From contig JALNZC010000022.1 in assembly GCA_023229525.1 (NCBI GenBank), forward strand, positions 1 to 64,000: a stretch of 64,000 nt of DNA, read 5' to 3'. Source of the DNA: Bacteroidales bacterium. GTDB taxonomy: Bacteria > Bacteroidota > Bacteroidia > Bacteroidales > FEN-979. The position numbers and the translations under genes were made by a program. Shown in pieces: positions 44,035-52,347 of this stretch; position 1 is the stretch's first letter; every line of letters starts with the position of its first letter. The notes under the pieces were generated by a model. The model was not told the DNA's origin, ran no database searches, and was given only the letters and a program-made list of their open reading frames with translations.

Positions 44035-46194
44035 TCATTTCTTTATTGCGTTTTGTTTTAACACAAGCCCGATCGCTTCTTCGAAATGATTCTCCATGAT
44101 AATCATCCCGGCAGTATCCGCAGTAAGCTTTTCAAGTTTCCGATCGATAAAGTTGCGAATGGCAAGCATTGCTGCTTTGCGGCAAATGAATTCGATATCT
44201 GATCCTGTAAGGGTTTCGGTTTTATGAGCCAGTTTCTTAAGGCTTATGGCTTTGTCAAGAGATTTATTCCGGGTATGTATCTTGAATATTTTTTCTCTGG
44301 TCATTAAATCGGGTAGTGGCAATTCGAATATAAGATCGAAACGGCCACTTCTTAACAGGGCAGGATCGATTAAATCTATACGATTGGTCGCAGCGAGTAC
44401 TATAACTCCTTTCAGATCTTCAATTCCATCCATTTCAGTAAGGAATTGTCCGATCACCCGTTCAATCACACCAGATCCAGAACTGTCATTATTACGTCTT
44501 GGTGTAAGGCTGTCTATTTCATCCAGGAATAAGATGCAAGGTGATGCTTGTTTGGCCATTCTGAAAAGCTCCCTCACTCCTTTTTCAGATTCACCGATAT
44601 AGCGGCTTAGAATCTGCGGACCTTTAACGGAGATAAAATTAACGCCACTTTCACTTGCAAGGGCTTTTGCCAGATAAGTTTTACCGGTTCCGGGTTTCCC
44701 ATGAAGAATAATGCCTTTCGGTGGATTAGTATCGGCTATTTTAAACAGGTCGGCATATTTCAGTGGCCATTCCACCGTTTCCATTAAAGCTTCTTTGATT
44801 TCATCAAGACCGCCAACATCATTCCATTTCACATCGGGCACTTCCACAAATACCTCCCTGATGGCCGAAGGTTCCACCTCTTTCATTGCATCCAGGAAGT
44901 TATCCATGGTAACTTCCAGCGACATCAGAAGTTCGTAAGGGATTTCGGACATCTCAAAATCAATTTGCGGAAGTATTTTCCGCAATGCAGTCATAGCTGC
45001 TTCGCGGGCTAATGCTTCGAGATCGGCGCCCACAAATCCGTGGGTGATTTCTGCTAATTTTTCCATATCAACATCCATTGATAAAGGAATGCCCCTCGTG
45101 TGAATGTGAAGAATTTCAAGCCTGCCTTTTTTATCGGGAATGGAAATGGAAATTTCGCGATCGAAGCGCCCCGGCCTTCTCAAGGCAGGATCAATGGAAT
45201 TAGGAATATTGGTTGCTCCAATCACAATGACCTTCCCCCTCGATTCCAAACCGTCCATAAGTGACAAGAGTTGTGCAACCACACGTTTCTCCACTTGTTT
45301 CTCTCCACCCATGTCTTCTCTCTTCGGTGCAATGGCATCAATTTCATCGATAAAAATGATGGAAGGTGCATGGGCCTGAGCTTCTTCAAAAAGTTTTCGG
45401 ATACGGCCTTCGCTCTCACCGTAAAATTTTCCCATGATCTCGGGTCCCGAGATGTTGATGAAATAAGCATCCGTTTCATGAGCCACTGCTCTTACGATAA
45501 GCGTTTTCCCGGTACCAGGAGGGCCATAAAGGAAAACTCCCTTGGGTGGCTCGACTCCGAGCCGCTCAAAGATCTCAGGATATTTTAACGGAAGTTCGAT
45601 CATCTCCCTTATGCGCTGAACCTGGTTTCCAAGTCCACCGATATCTTCATACGAAATGATTCTTTTTCGTTCTCCGTCCTGCTTTGCCAATTCAAGTTGA
45701 AAGTTGGTATTCGGATGTATCAGCACTACACCATCAGGGTTGACACCGGTTACGGTGTAATCAACCGAGCGTGACCCAAACAGGATGGCTCTCACTTTAT
45801 CCCCTTTTGTCACTGGCAATCCATTGATGAGAGAACCTATGTATTTAGCGTCATCAGCCTTGAATAAAGATCCTGATTTTGTATCAGGTTTAAGTTTTAT
45901 TTTTACAGCCTGACGGCAAGAAGTTTTGATAATCTTCACTTTTTCATCGATCCCTGCCTGAGCATTTTCCCTTGTAATCCCGTCAATCTGTATAATACTT
46001 TTATCCCTGTCTTCAGGAAAACAAGGCATGATTTTAACAGGTGCGTTCCGTTTGCCTTCAATAACTATCACATCGCCGCTCTCCAACCCCATCAACTTCA
46101 TGTCTTTTGGATCGATCCTGGCAATAGCCCTTCCGACATCCTTCACAAGCGCTTCCTTTATCCTCAATACTATCTCTTCTTTGATTTTGTTCAT
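44035..46194 (-). CDS. CDC48/VAT-type double AAA+ ATPase
   Basis: This is a 719-residue protein. A CDC48-type N-domain ([20 protein letters not shown], about 1-100) precedes two AAA modules: D1 with GPPGTGKT (224-231) and FIDEIDAI, D2 with GKPGTGKT (499-506) and FLDEIDSL. Both arginine-finger regions (RRPGRFD, LRSGRFD) are intact. CDC48/p97/VAT proteins are hexameric unfoldases, rare in bacteria. Here it lies four bases from the GET3-like gene in the gas vesicle operon, suggesting a role in handling vesicle proteins. Confidence 0.93.
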   Translation of the reverse strand: MNKIKEEIVLRIKEALVKDVGRAIARIDPKDMKLMGLESGDVIVIEGKRNAPVKIMPCFPEDRDKSIIQIDGITRENAQAGIDEKVKIIKTSCRQAVKIKLKPDTKSGSLFKADDAKYIGSLINGLPVTKGDKVRAILFGSRSVDYTVTGVNPDGVVLIHPNTNFQLELAKQDGERKRIISYEDIGGLGNQVQRIREMIELPLKYPEIFERLGVEPPKGVFLYGPPGTGKTLIVRAVAHETDAYFINISGPEIMGKFYGESEGRIRKLFEEAQAHAPSIIFIDEIDAIAPKREDMGGEKQVEKRVVAQLLSLMDGLESRGKVIVIGATNIPNSIDPALRRPGRFDREISISIPDKKGRLEILHIHTRGIPLSMDVDMEKLAEITHGFVGADLEALAREAAMTALRKILPQIDFEMSEIPYELLMSLEVTMDNFLDAMKEVEPSAIREVFVEVPDVKWNDVGGLDEIKEALMETVEWPLKYADLFKIADTNPPKGIILHGKPGTGKTYLAKALASESGVNFISVKGPQILSRYIGESEKGVRELFRMAKQASPCILFLDEIDSLTPRRNNDSSGSGVIERVIGQFLTEMDGIEDLKGVIVLAATNRIDLIDPALLRSGRFDLIFELPLPDLMTREKIFKIHTRNKSLDKAISLKKLAHKTETLTGSDIEFICRKAAMLAIRNFIDRKLEKLTADTAGMIIMENHFEEAIGLVLKQNAIKK

Positions 46195-46197
46195 GGG

Positions 46198-47154
46198 TTA
46201 CCAGTTGACATGTTTATCTCCAAAAAGGTACATTCTCAAATGATTCAATGCTTCCAGCCCTTTGATTTCTTCAGGAAACATCGGTACTTCAACCTTGTTT
46301 AAATGGCTATATGTTTCGTTGATCTTTTGTAAATATGGCCGTTGACCAGTCATTCTTCTTTTACAAAAATCACATCCCTCCGATACCATCACGTTGTTCA
46401 CAATAATTTGGCGTGCAATTATTTCAGATTTACTAAGGTCCGAAAGCAATCTGCCGGTTTCCAGGATCGCCATAGCTTCGGGGATGCATACCGGGATAAA
46501 TTCACATTTTGTATTATCCCTCAAAACGTTTTCGATCCGTTTAACCGTTTTTTTCAGGTTGAGTAAAAATGCATCTACTTCATCCTGTTGATAGGATCCC
46601 GAAAAGCTGGTGATCATGAAACGGTACTTCCATCTCATCCGGGCGGCAACTTTTATCCATTCATCCAATAGCTTTGGAGATGCAATCAATCGTAATGCAT
46701 GACCGGTGGGTGCTGTATCAACAACATATTTATCGTATCCGCCATCTTCGATAAAATCTATGATGGTTTTAAAACTCATCGCCTCGTCAATACCTGGGAT
46801 CGATAATGTGAGCATCTCATCGATATCTTCATTATCAAGGTTCGTGGAGGTTTCAAGAAGTTTTTTCAGTTCGCCCAGGTGTTCCGTTTTAAACCCTGAA
46901 AGCGCCTCGTCGGCAAATACTTCAATGGCCGACAGCCCGGTTGTACCTTCTACCTTCACCACTTTAAAACCAATCTGTTGTTCGAGACAATCTGACACGG
47001 AATGGGCCGGATCGGTAGATATGAGCAGCGTTTTGAAATTTTCAGATAACGCCAGCGCTGTGGCAATGGCACAACTGGTTTTTCCAACACCGCCTTTTCC
47101 GCCGAAAATGATAAGTTTTAGGTCGTTGTTCTCTAAGCCCGTGAGTGCCATCAA
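46198..47154 (-). CDS. ArsA/GET3-like ATPase of the gas vesicle cluster
   Basis: This is a 318-residue protein. A deviant P-loop GGKGGVGKT (18-26), the STDPAHS switch, and VVDTAPTGHALRL identify the ArsA/GET3 branch of SIMIBI ATPases. A C-terminal CxxC pair (CDFC) corresponds to the zinc-binding motif of GET3 dimers. GET3 shields hydrophobic helices; no arsenic genes are nearby, so a chaperone for hydrophobic vesicle subunits is more plausible than arsenite efflux. Confidence 0.9.
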   Translation of the reverse strand: MMALTGLENNDLKLIIFGGKGGVGKTSCAIATALALSENFKTLLISTDPAHSVSDCLEQQIGFKVVKVEGTTGLSAIEVFADEALSGFKTEHLGELKKLLETSTNLDNEDIDEMLTLSIPGIDEAMSFKTIIDFIEDGGYDKYVVDTAPTGHALRLIASPKLLDEWIKVAARMRWKYRFMITSFSGSYQQDEVDAFLLNLKKTVKRIENVLRDNTKCEFIPVCIPEAMAILETGRLLSDLSKSEIIARQIIVNNVMVSEGCDFCKRRMTGQRPYLQKINETYSHLNKVEVPMFPEEIKGLEALNHLRMYLFGDKHVNW

Positions 47155-47155
47155 C

Positions 47156-47674
47156 TTATTTTTTTATCCTGATCTCAAGGATGCCATTGGTAAATTTGTA
47201 TCTCAGATTTTGTTTACTGACTGCTGCCGGGAGCAATAATTCCTTTCTATAACTCCTGCTTTTACTCACCGCCGAAATTTCAAGGATGTCTTCCTTCAGG
47301 TCTATTTTAATGTCATCTTGCTCAACACCTGGTATCTCGGCAATGATCACGACCTCGTTCCTTTCATTGAAAATGTCGGTTATCGGCTCACGTTCTTCAT
47401 CAACTTTTGGTCCTTCGGGTGTTTTTTTAATATTCCCAAACGTCTCAACTTTTGGAGTGCCTCCGCCTGCTGTATTGATGGTAAAGCCATAAACGCCTTT
47501 CATGCCCTTTTTGATATGATCAAAATTAATCTCGCCTTCTTTTCTGATTCCACCCTTTTCCTCGAGCTTCCCGGCGAGGTCAACCAGTTTCTCGATGCCT
47601 TTGAACAGACCGCCCAGTCCGAAAAGATTATAATCGGCATCTTCTTTTTTCTCTTTGTTGTTATCTTTTTCCAT
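47156..47674 (-). CDS. gvpH: Hsp20-type gas vesicle protein GvpH
   Basis: This is a 172-residue protein. The N-terminal half (LFGLGGLFKGIEKLVDLAGK ... GVYGFTINTAGG) is GvpH-like. Residues from about 100 form an alpha-crystallin domain (VVIIAEIPGVEQDDIKIDL, GILEIRI). GvpH is a small heat-shock-like chaperone in haloarchaea that binds GvpC. Its stop and the GET3-like start nearly abut (one base). Confidence 0.85.
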   Translation of the reverse strand: MEKDNNKEKKEDADYNLFGLGGLFKGIEKLVDLAGKLEEKGGIRKEGEINFDHIKKGMKGVYGFTINTAGGGTPKVETFGNIKKTPEGPKVDEEREPITDIFNERNEVVIIAEIPGVEQDDIKIDLKEDILEISAVSKSRSYRKELLLPAAVSKQNLRYKFTNGILEIRIKK

Positions 47675-47724
47675 CTTCCATGAGGGTTACACAGTCATAT
47701 CTATATATAGAATTTATATGGATT

Positions 47725-48021
47725 TTATGTAGATTTGAGGGATTCCAGTTTTTGCAAGCGGGCCTCAAACGTTTCCTGCTGTTGGGTAAGTTCTTTTTCC
47801 CTGGCTTTCGTCGATAGATAGGTATCTTCCTGCCACCAGTTGATTCCCATCTCCATGGCCTTATCAACAGAAGCCACGAGTAACCTGATTTTAATGGTTA
47901 GCAGGTCAATATCCGCGATCTGAATCTTAATATCACCGGCAATAACGATCCCTTTGTCGAGCACTCTTTCGAGGATATCTGCAAGATTGGTCGCTTGTAA
48001 CGCATGGGTCATTTCAGCCAT
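47725..48021 (-). CDS. GvpA-family protein with extended tail (GvpJ type)
   Basis: This is a 98-residue protein. LADILERVLDKGIVIAGDI then IQIADIDLLTIKIRLLVASV is the GvpA core. MGINWWQEDTYLS and a charged coiled tail follow, typical of GvpJ-like minor structural proteins. It probably shapes or caps vesicles rather than forming the wall. Confidence 0.92.
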   Translation of the reverse strand: MAEMTHALQATNLADILERVLDKGIVIAGDIKIQIADIDLLTIKIRLLVASVDKAMEMGINWWQEDTYLSTKAREKELTQQQETFEARLQKLESLKST

Positions 48022-48033
48022 AGCACATTGTTT

Positions 48034-48348
48034 TTAATAATCTATTGACATGGTCTTCCATTCTTTTTTATCGTCCTTCCTGGACTTTTTACTCTTTTCT
48101 GCAGGTTCAGGAATATGCATCTGTCCGGCTTTTTCATCATTATACGCCTGAATTTCCTTCAACCGGTTTTGAATGATTTCAAGTCTGAGTAAAATCCTTA
48201 TTTCTTCACTTTTCAACCGGTTTCTTTCTTTTTCAAACAGATACAATTTAATGAAATCAGATTCTTCTTTGTTGGGAATGCCTGATTTGACGACATTCTG
48301 CATACTTTTGATGCTCTGAAGTCCTTTTATTGCGCTTGAAATTGGCAT
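48034..48348 (-). CDS. Unknown helical protein in the gas vesicle cluster
   Basis: This is a 104-residue protein with a central helix-rich region (FEKERNRLKSEEIRILLRLE) and a lysine-rich, probably disordered tail (AEKSKKSRKDDKKEWKTMS). I do not recognise a family. Position and strand place it in the gvp operon between gvpN and the GvpJ-type gene, 12 bp from the latter. A structural or adaptor role is possible. Confidence 0.7.
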   Translation of the reverse strand: MPISSAIKGLQSIKSMQNVVKSGIPNKEESDFIKLYLFEKERNRLKSEEIRILLRLEIIQNRLKEIQAYNDEKAGQMHIPEPAEKSKKSRKDDKKEWKTMSIDY

Positions 48349-48372
48349 AATATTTTAATTTAAAAATGTAGT

Positions 48373-48435
48373 AATTTGAAAATTTGAAAATGCACTGTTA
48401 CTTACTACCTGTTACCTATTGCCTGTTGCTTATTA
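48373..48435. repeat. Short tandem repeats between gvpN and the next gene
   Basis: TTTGAAAA units (48373-48391) are followed by CCTGTTACCTATT / GCCTGTTGCTTATT units (to 48435). They fill the gap downstream of gvpN. Confidence 0.5.
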
Positions 48436-48440
48436 TGATA

Positions 48441-49358
48441 TCAGGAATATTGCTCAATTAATTCATCAACAATTGACTTTACCTTTTCCTGGTTGGTTTT
48501 TGAGCCAATCCGGCTCGTTTCGGAAGTGAGAATATCCTGGCAAATTTTCCGGAATGTATTTTTAGATTTCGATGGTGTTGTTTTTAAAGTTGCCAGTGTC
48601 TTTGCAATCATTATGGAACCACGGATAGTGGGGTCAAATTCGGTTTTCCCCGATTCGCGCAAGCCTCTTACAATTTTTACTATTATTTCAGTATCTTTCA
48701 TCGAAAGGTTAGATTTTGCCTTGGTAATAAGCAATTCGGTTTCATAGTCGAAATGATCGAGGTCCATGGTAACCATTCTGTCGCGCAGGGCATCCTGGGT
48801 CCGGTTAACACCGGCGTACTCTTCTGGATTTGAGGTAAAGATGGCACGGAATTCGGGGTGTACCTTCATGTAATAATCCTCCTCTTTTGCTGCTGATGTG
48901 CTGAGCATTCTCTCCTGAAGGATGGGTAGAAGGATGTTATTCGCTTCAGGGCGTGAGCGTGTAAATTCATCATATATCAGTGTAAAACCATTTTTTACGG
49001 CGATGGTTAAGCGATTATTCACCCACTGTTTGCTCATGTCCTCCTCATATTTATGGACAGAATGAATAAACTTGTCGTCCAGCTTTTTATATTTATAACC
49101 CTGTTCGCTACCGATGAGATCGGAAGTTTTATACTCGGCATCGCCGTGGATGATGACCACCGGCCGGCCGATTTTACTTGCCAGATGCATGGCCACCGTT
49201 GTTTTTCCGGTCCCCGAAGGACCTCTGAAATGTACCGGAAATCCTGCTCTTATATAGGTAAGACCACGGCTGGTAATGTCTTTAATATAATCGGTTTCAA
49301 CAAAATTTGACATCGGCCTTAGTTCAAGCACGGTGTTCATTTCATTGTTGTTGCTCAT
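48441..49358 (-). CDS. gvpN: Gas vesicle ATPase GvpN
   Basis: This is a 305-residue MoxR-type AAA+ protein. Walker A is FRGPSGTGKTT, then VVIIHGDAEYKTSDLIGSE, Walker B LIYDEFTRSRPEANNI, and sensor TSNPEEYAGVNRTQDALRD. These are GvpN signatures; GvpN is needed for vesicle enlargement in most producers. It forms a second ATPase class in the cluster beside the CDC48-type and GET3-type ones. Confidence 0.96.
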   Translation of the reverse strand: MSNNNEMNTVLELRPMSNFVETDYIKDITSRGLTYIRAGFPVHFRGPSGTGKTTVAMHLASKIGRPVVIIHGDAEYKTSDLIGSEQGYKYKKLDDKFIHSVHKYEEDMSKQWVNNRLTIAVKNGFTLIYDEFTRSRPEANNILLPILQERMLSTSAAKEEDYYMKVHPEFRAIFTSNPEEYAGVNRTQDALRDRMVTMDLDHFDYETELLITKAKSNLSMKDTEIIVKIVRGLRESGKTEFDPTIRGSIMIAKTLATLKTTPSKSKNTFRKICQDILTSETSRIGSKTNQEKVKSIVDELIEQYS

Positions 49359-49398
49359 AGCAGGGTCGGTTATTTTGATAATGTACTGATATACTGAT

Positions 49399-49423
49399 GT
49401 GAAAATTTGAAAATTTGAAAATG
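49399..49423. repeat. TTTGAAAA tandem repeat upstream of gvpN
   Basis: Three units of AAAATTTG lie in the gap between the small helical protein gene and gvpN. It is the same class as at 8119-8161 and 48373-48391. Confidence 0.6.
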
Positions 49424-49433
49424 TGTTGATGGT

Positions 49434-49625
49434 TTATTGATTAAATTCCTGTTTGGGTAGTTGTTCCAAAGTGTTTCTCCAGATTTTCTTTGCCTCTTCA
49501 ATATCCTTTCTTATTTGGTCCCTTGTAAAGAAATAATCCCTCTTTATTGTCTGAAACCTTTCGAGTGCTTCCTGTTGTTTTATGATACTTCTACTGATAA
49601 TATTCCCGATATTCTTCATTTTCAA
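49434..49625 (-). CDS. Small unknown helical protein in the gas vesicle cluster
   Basis: This is a 63-residue basic helical protein (QEALERFQTIKRDYFFTRDQ then IRKDIEEAKKIWRNTLEQL). No family is recognised. It lies between the DnaJ-zinc-finger gene and gvpN; a TTTGAAAA repeat array (49399-49423) separates it from gvpN. It is probably part of the operon. Confidence 0.6.
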   Translation of the reverse strand: MKMKNIGNIISRSIIKQQEALERFQTIKRDYFFTRDQIRKDIEEAKKIWRNTLEQLPKQEFNQ

Positions 49626-49637
49626 ATCTTCTTATTA

Positions 49638-49949
49638 TCAAATTAATCCTTTACCTCTACATCGGGTACATGGCAGGCCATCGCTTGATTTTCCCGTCCC
49701 TTTGCAATGCTTACACTTTGTGTCGCTTTCGCAGTGATTATTTCCTTTACCTCCACACACTATGCATGAGACCCTGGCGCCAAGCGGGTTTTTACCTGTA
49801 CCCGAACAAAAAACACATTTTTTCAGGGGTTCTTCCACCTCAACTTTCCCCGTGCCATTGCAAACCAGACAATGCGAAATAGGAGAGAGTAAATCAAATG
49901 GATCATTTCCCGTTCCGCTACAAAATGCACACTTGATTATTTTTACCAT
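49638..49949 (-). CDS. Stand-alone DnaJ-type cysteine-rich zinc-finger protein
   Basis: This is a 103-residue protein with six CxxC motifs, five of them DnaJ-type CxxCxGxG or close variants: CAFCSGTG, CLVCNGTG, CVFCSGTG, CIVCGGKG, CKHCKGTG and CTRCRGKG. DnaJ normally has four such motifs inside one protein with a J-domain; here there is no J-domain. The J-domain in this cluster is on GvpF/L paralog 5. Together they look like a split DnaJ co-chaperone. Confidence 0.9.
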   Translation of the reverse strand: MVKIIKCAFCSGTGNDPFDLLSPISHCLVCNGTGKVEVEEPLKKCVFCSGTGKNPLGARVSCIVCGGKGNNHCESDTKCKHCKGTGKSSDGLPCTRCRGKGLI

Positions 49950-50071
49950 GTTTTACTTTGTTAGATAATTTAGATGCATAGTATTCTTTTAAAATCCGGG
50001 CTGTCGTGAACCAACCTCAACACTTGTTTGGGTGTCCTTATCGTCATTTTCTAATAGATGTCGTCCATCTA

Positions 50072-51292
50072 TTATTTTTTCACCTTAGGCATAGGGTAGT
50101 AAATATTTTCGACTTTTAATACTTTCCCTTCATCCAGTAAAGCTTTTACTGTAAATCCAAGCCTCATCCGTGTTTGGCCCAACGGTTCTTCCATTTCAGA
50201 GATTTTCACTCCTTTGGGGTGTTTGTTGATATAATCCAATATTTTCATTTCCAGTGTCATTGGCTCTTCCGGGAATGAAGTAAAAGCCGATTCTTCTTTT
50301 ATTGTGATTTCCTTTTGCGCTTTACTTGGGGTCTCCTTTGCTGTTTTAACTGGAATTTCCTCTATTACCTCTATTTTTTCAGCCTTCTTTATAACTTCCT
50401 TGGGAGGAGAAACAACGCCTGTTTTCCTTATTTGAGACATCACTTTCTGCATCTTATTCCACTCTGTCGATGCCTGAACCCGGTTTTGCAAAAAATCACC
50501 AAGTATTCCGTTAGTGGCTTTTTTTATGTTCTTTACTTCGGTACTGATATCTTTTATTGCCACCTGGATTCCCTTCATTATATCATTGTAATCGTTAAGC
50601 CTTACTGTTTCACCATTGGCAAGATCTTTTCTCAGTTTTTGAGCCATCTTTTGATTTTCTTTACTGATTTCCGATAATCTTTTCTGGAACCCACTCAGCA
50701 ATGTCTTTGTATACTCAACCCTTTCAGTCAGATTTTTACTCAGTTCTGCTCTAAGTTCATCTGACATTTCCTGATGCTCTTTTTCAAACCTTTCGAGCAT
50801 GTCGTTCGTATTTTTAAAAATCGTAGAAACCTCATCATTGATGCATTTGATATCGTCGTTGATGTTTTTCATAAGGGCGCCAAATTCCTTCATCCTTATT
50901 TTTTCATTTTGCATCCTGTCGGCCCTACCCTGTCCAAAGAATTTATTCAACTCTTCAGCCATTTGCGCCCTGTCGGTTGTGAATTCATGTATCATACCGA
51001 CCGTGGAAGTTTGAAGCGCTACCACTTCTTTTTGGATGGAAGAGATCGTGCGATGTATACCGGTCATTAAGTCCTTATAGGTATTCAACCGGTCCTTTTC
51101 TCCCTTGGCAAGACCTTTTCTTAAGATCACAGCATTGGCGTTTAAAACGGCAGCCATTTCCTGGTGGTCCTTGCGGAAACCATCGAGGGTTTTCTGTACT
51201 TCGTTTACGAGTTCTTCATTTTCCTTAATCCGTTGTTTGAATGAAGCAAGTATCTCTTCACTCAAATTTTTCATTTCTGATCCTAGTCCCAT
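50072..51292 (-). CDS. Repeat coiled-coil protein with C-terminal winged helix, GvpC analogue candidate
   Basis: This is a 406-residue protein. Helical repeats begin at F39, F104 and F169 (FRKDHQEM, FTTDRAQM, FEKEHQEM) with an exact 65-residue period; shorter copies start near 211 and 267 (FLQNRVQASTEW). Residues about 340-400 form a winged-helix-like domain (ILDYINKHPKGVKISEMEEP). Cyanobacterial GvpC also consists of amphipathic repeats that bind the vesicle surface, so a similar role is suggested by repeat structure and location, not by identity. A clear AGGAGA ribosome binding site precedes it. Confidence 0.75.
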   Translation of the reverse strand: MGLGSEMKNLSEEILASFKQRIKENEELVNEVQKTLDGFRKDHQEMAAVLNANAVILRKGLAKGEKDRLNTYKDLMTGIHRTISSIQKEVVALQTSTVGMIHEFTTDRAQMAEELNKFFGQGRADRMQNEKIRMKEFGALMKNINDDIKCINDEVSTIFKNTNDMLERFEKEHQEMSDELRAELSKNLTERVEYTKTLLSGFQKRLSEISKENQKMAQKLRKDLANGETVRLNDYNDIMKGIQVAIKDISTEVKNIKKATNGILGDFLQNRVQASTEWNKMQKVMSQIRKTGVVSPPKEVIKKAEKIEVIEEIPVKTAKETPSKAQKEITIKEESAFTSFPEEPMTLEMKILDYINKHPKGVKISEMEEPLGQTRMRLGFTVKALLDEGKVLKVENIYYPMPKVKK

Positions 51293-51333
51293 TTTTTTAT
51301 CTCCTATATTTAATAAATTTTTGGTTATTTGTA

Positions 51334-51942
51334 TTAGTTGATTTCTCTACTTAATTGATCTTTAACTTTTTTTATATCATGTATCAGAATGTGGTCACCG
51401 TTTTTAAGCAGATTTTCAAGGCATTCCATTATTCTGTTATGCATTCGCTGAAAATCCATGAATGTCTTCATTACTGTTTCTTTTTTCATTTCCTGAAGCT
51501 TTGAAATCTGAGAAAGCTGTTCTTTGATGATTGAGATTTTTTCGTTGGTCTCGTGTGAGGAAATATCTTTGATGCCCAAAAGGCTATTCTTTAATGATTG
51601 AGCAGTTTCTTTCTGGGCTTCAATAAAGCTCAAAAACTGGCTTTCGGCTTCTCTTTCCCTTTTTTCGAGTGCGGAAAGAATGCCTGACATCATCGTATTG
51701 TAATCTTTTTTACGCAGGGAACCATTTTTTGCCAGGGTTTCGCAAAGCCGGGAATTTAATAAGTCTCTTTCCTTTTTAAGATCGTTTAAAGAATTATGGA
51801 CATTATCGAACAGGGAATGTGTTGATTCCGTGATATTTTCTGATGATTGGAAGGCTGTCTGAATTTTTTGAATCCGGGTTTCATAGGATTTTATTATGTT
51901 CGCAAAAAAAACATCCATTTTAAGTTCAGGCCGGGTACTCAT
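51334..51942 (-). CDS. Coiled-coil protein of the gas vesicle cluster
   Basis: This is a 202-residue, almost wholly helical protein. FFANIIKSYETRIQKIQTAF and SQFLSFIEAQKETAQSLKNS recall the repeat protein at 50072, so the two may be distant paralogs. It is encoded directly after gvpA, the position of gvpC in cyanobacteria. No catalytic motif is present. It is a possible surface or tether component. Confidence 0.7.
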   Translation of the reverse strand: MSTRPELKMDVFFANIIKSYETRIQKIQTAFQSSENITESTHSLFDNVHNSLNDLKKERDLLNSRLCETLAKNGSLRKKDYNTMMSGILSALEKREREAESQFLSFIEAQKETAQSLKNSLLGIKDISSHETNEKISIIKEQLSQISKLQEMKKETVMKTFMDFQRMHNRIMECLENLLKNGDHILIHDIKKVKDQLSREIN

Positions 51943-52110
51943 ATAACATCTATTAAATGATCTATTATATATTGGATTTGCCTTGGTTTAATTTTGGTAG
52001 AGGAGAATGGAGAGATTCCGGGAGGAAGAGGGAAATTCCTGGTAAATCATGCTTTCAGATATAAAGCCTGCAAGGATGACTTAGCAAGAATAATGCTTAA
52101 CTGCATTGCC

Positions 52111-52317
52111 TTATGCGGCTTTAGCAGTTAATCCGATTGCTTCTGCATACTTCAGGTATGTTTCAACAGAGGCAACGACTACCCTTGCTTCAATAGCAAG
52201 CAGTTCGATACCTACCAATGAAACTCTTACCCATGCATCAACTACGACACCTTTGTCGAGGATACGGTCGATCACCTCAACGAGGCTGGATGAACCGATG
52301 GTTTTTTCTACTGCCAT
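52111..52317 (-). CDS. gvpA: Major gas vesicle structural protein GvpA
   Basis: This is a 68-residue protein. [20 protein letters not shown] then [20 protein letters not shown] and [13 protein letters not shown] is a near-textbook GvpA sequence. GvpA polymerises into the ribbed, gas-permeable vesicle wall. As usual it is the promoter-proximal gene of the operon. It has an AGGAG ribosome binding site and a sigma-54-like promoter upstream. About 170 bp of non-coding DNA follow it before the next gene. Confidence 0.98.
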   Translation of the reverse strand: MAVEKTIGSSSLVEVIDRILDKGVVVDAWVRVSLVGIELLAIEARVVVASVETYLKYAEAIGLTAKAA

Positions 52318-52328
52318 TTTTAAATCTC

Positions 52329-52333
52329 CTATT
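52329..52333 (-). promoter_or_regulatory. Ribosome binding site of gvpA
   Basis: On the minus strand AGGAG lies about 10 nt before the gvpA ATG. Strong Shine-Dalgarno sites are uncommon in Bacteroidota; several gvp genes here have one. Confidence 0.65.
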
Positions 52334-52347
52334 ATTTGTTTGTAAAA

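Noticed and set aside
46198..47154. Arsenite efflux ATPase function for the ArsA-like gene
   Set aside because: No arsB, arsC or arsR homologs are present, and the gene is packed among gas vesicle genes.
51943..52110. A terminator or attenuator after gvpA
   Set aside because: I could not find a stable hairpin followed by a T-tract in the 168-bp gap.
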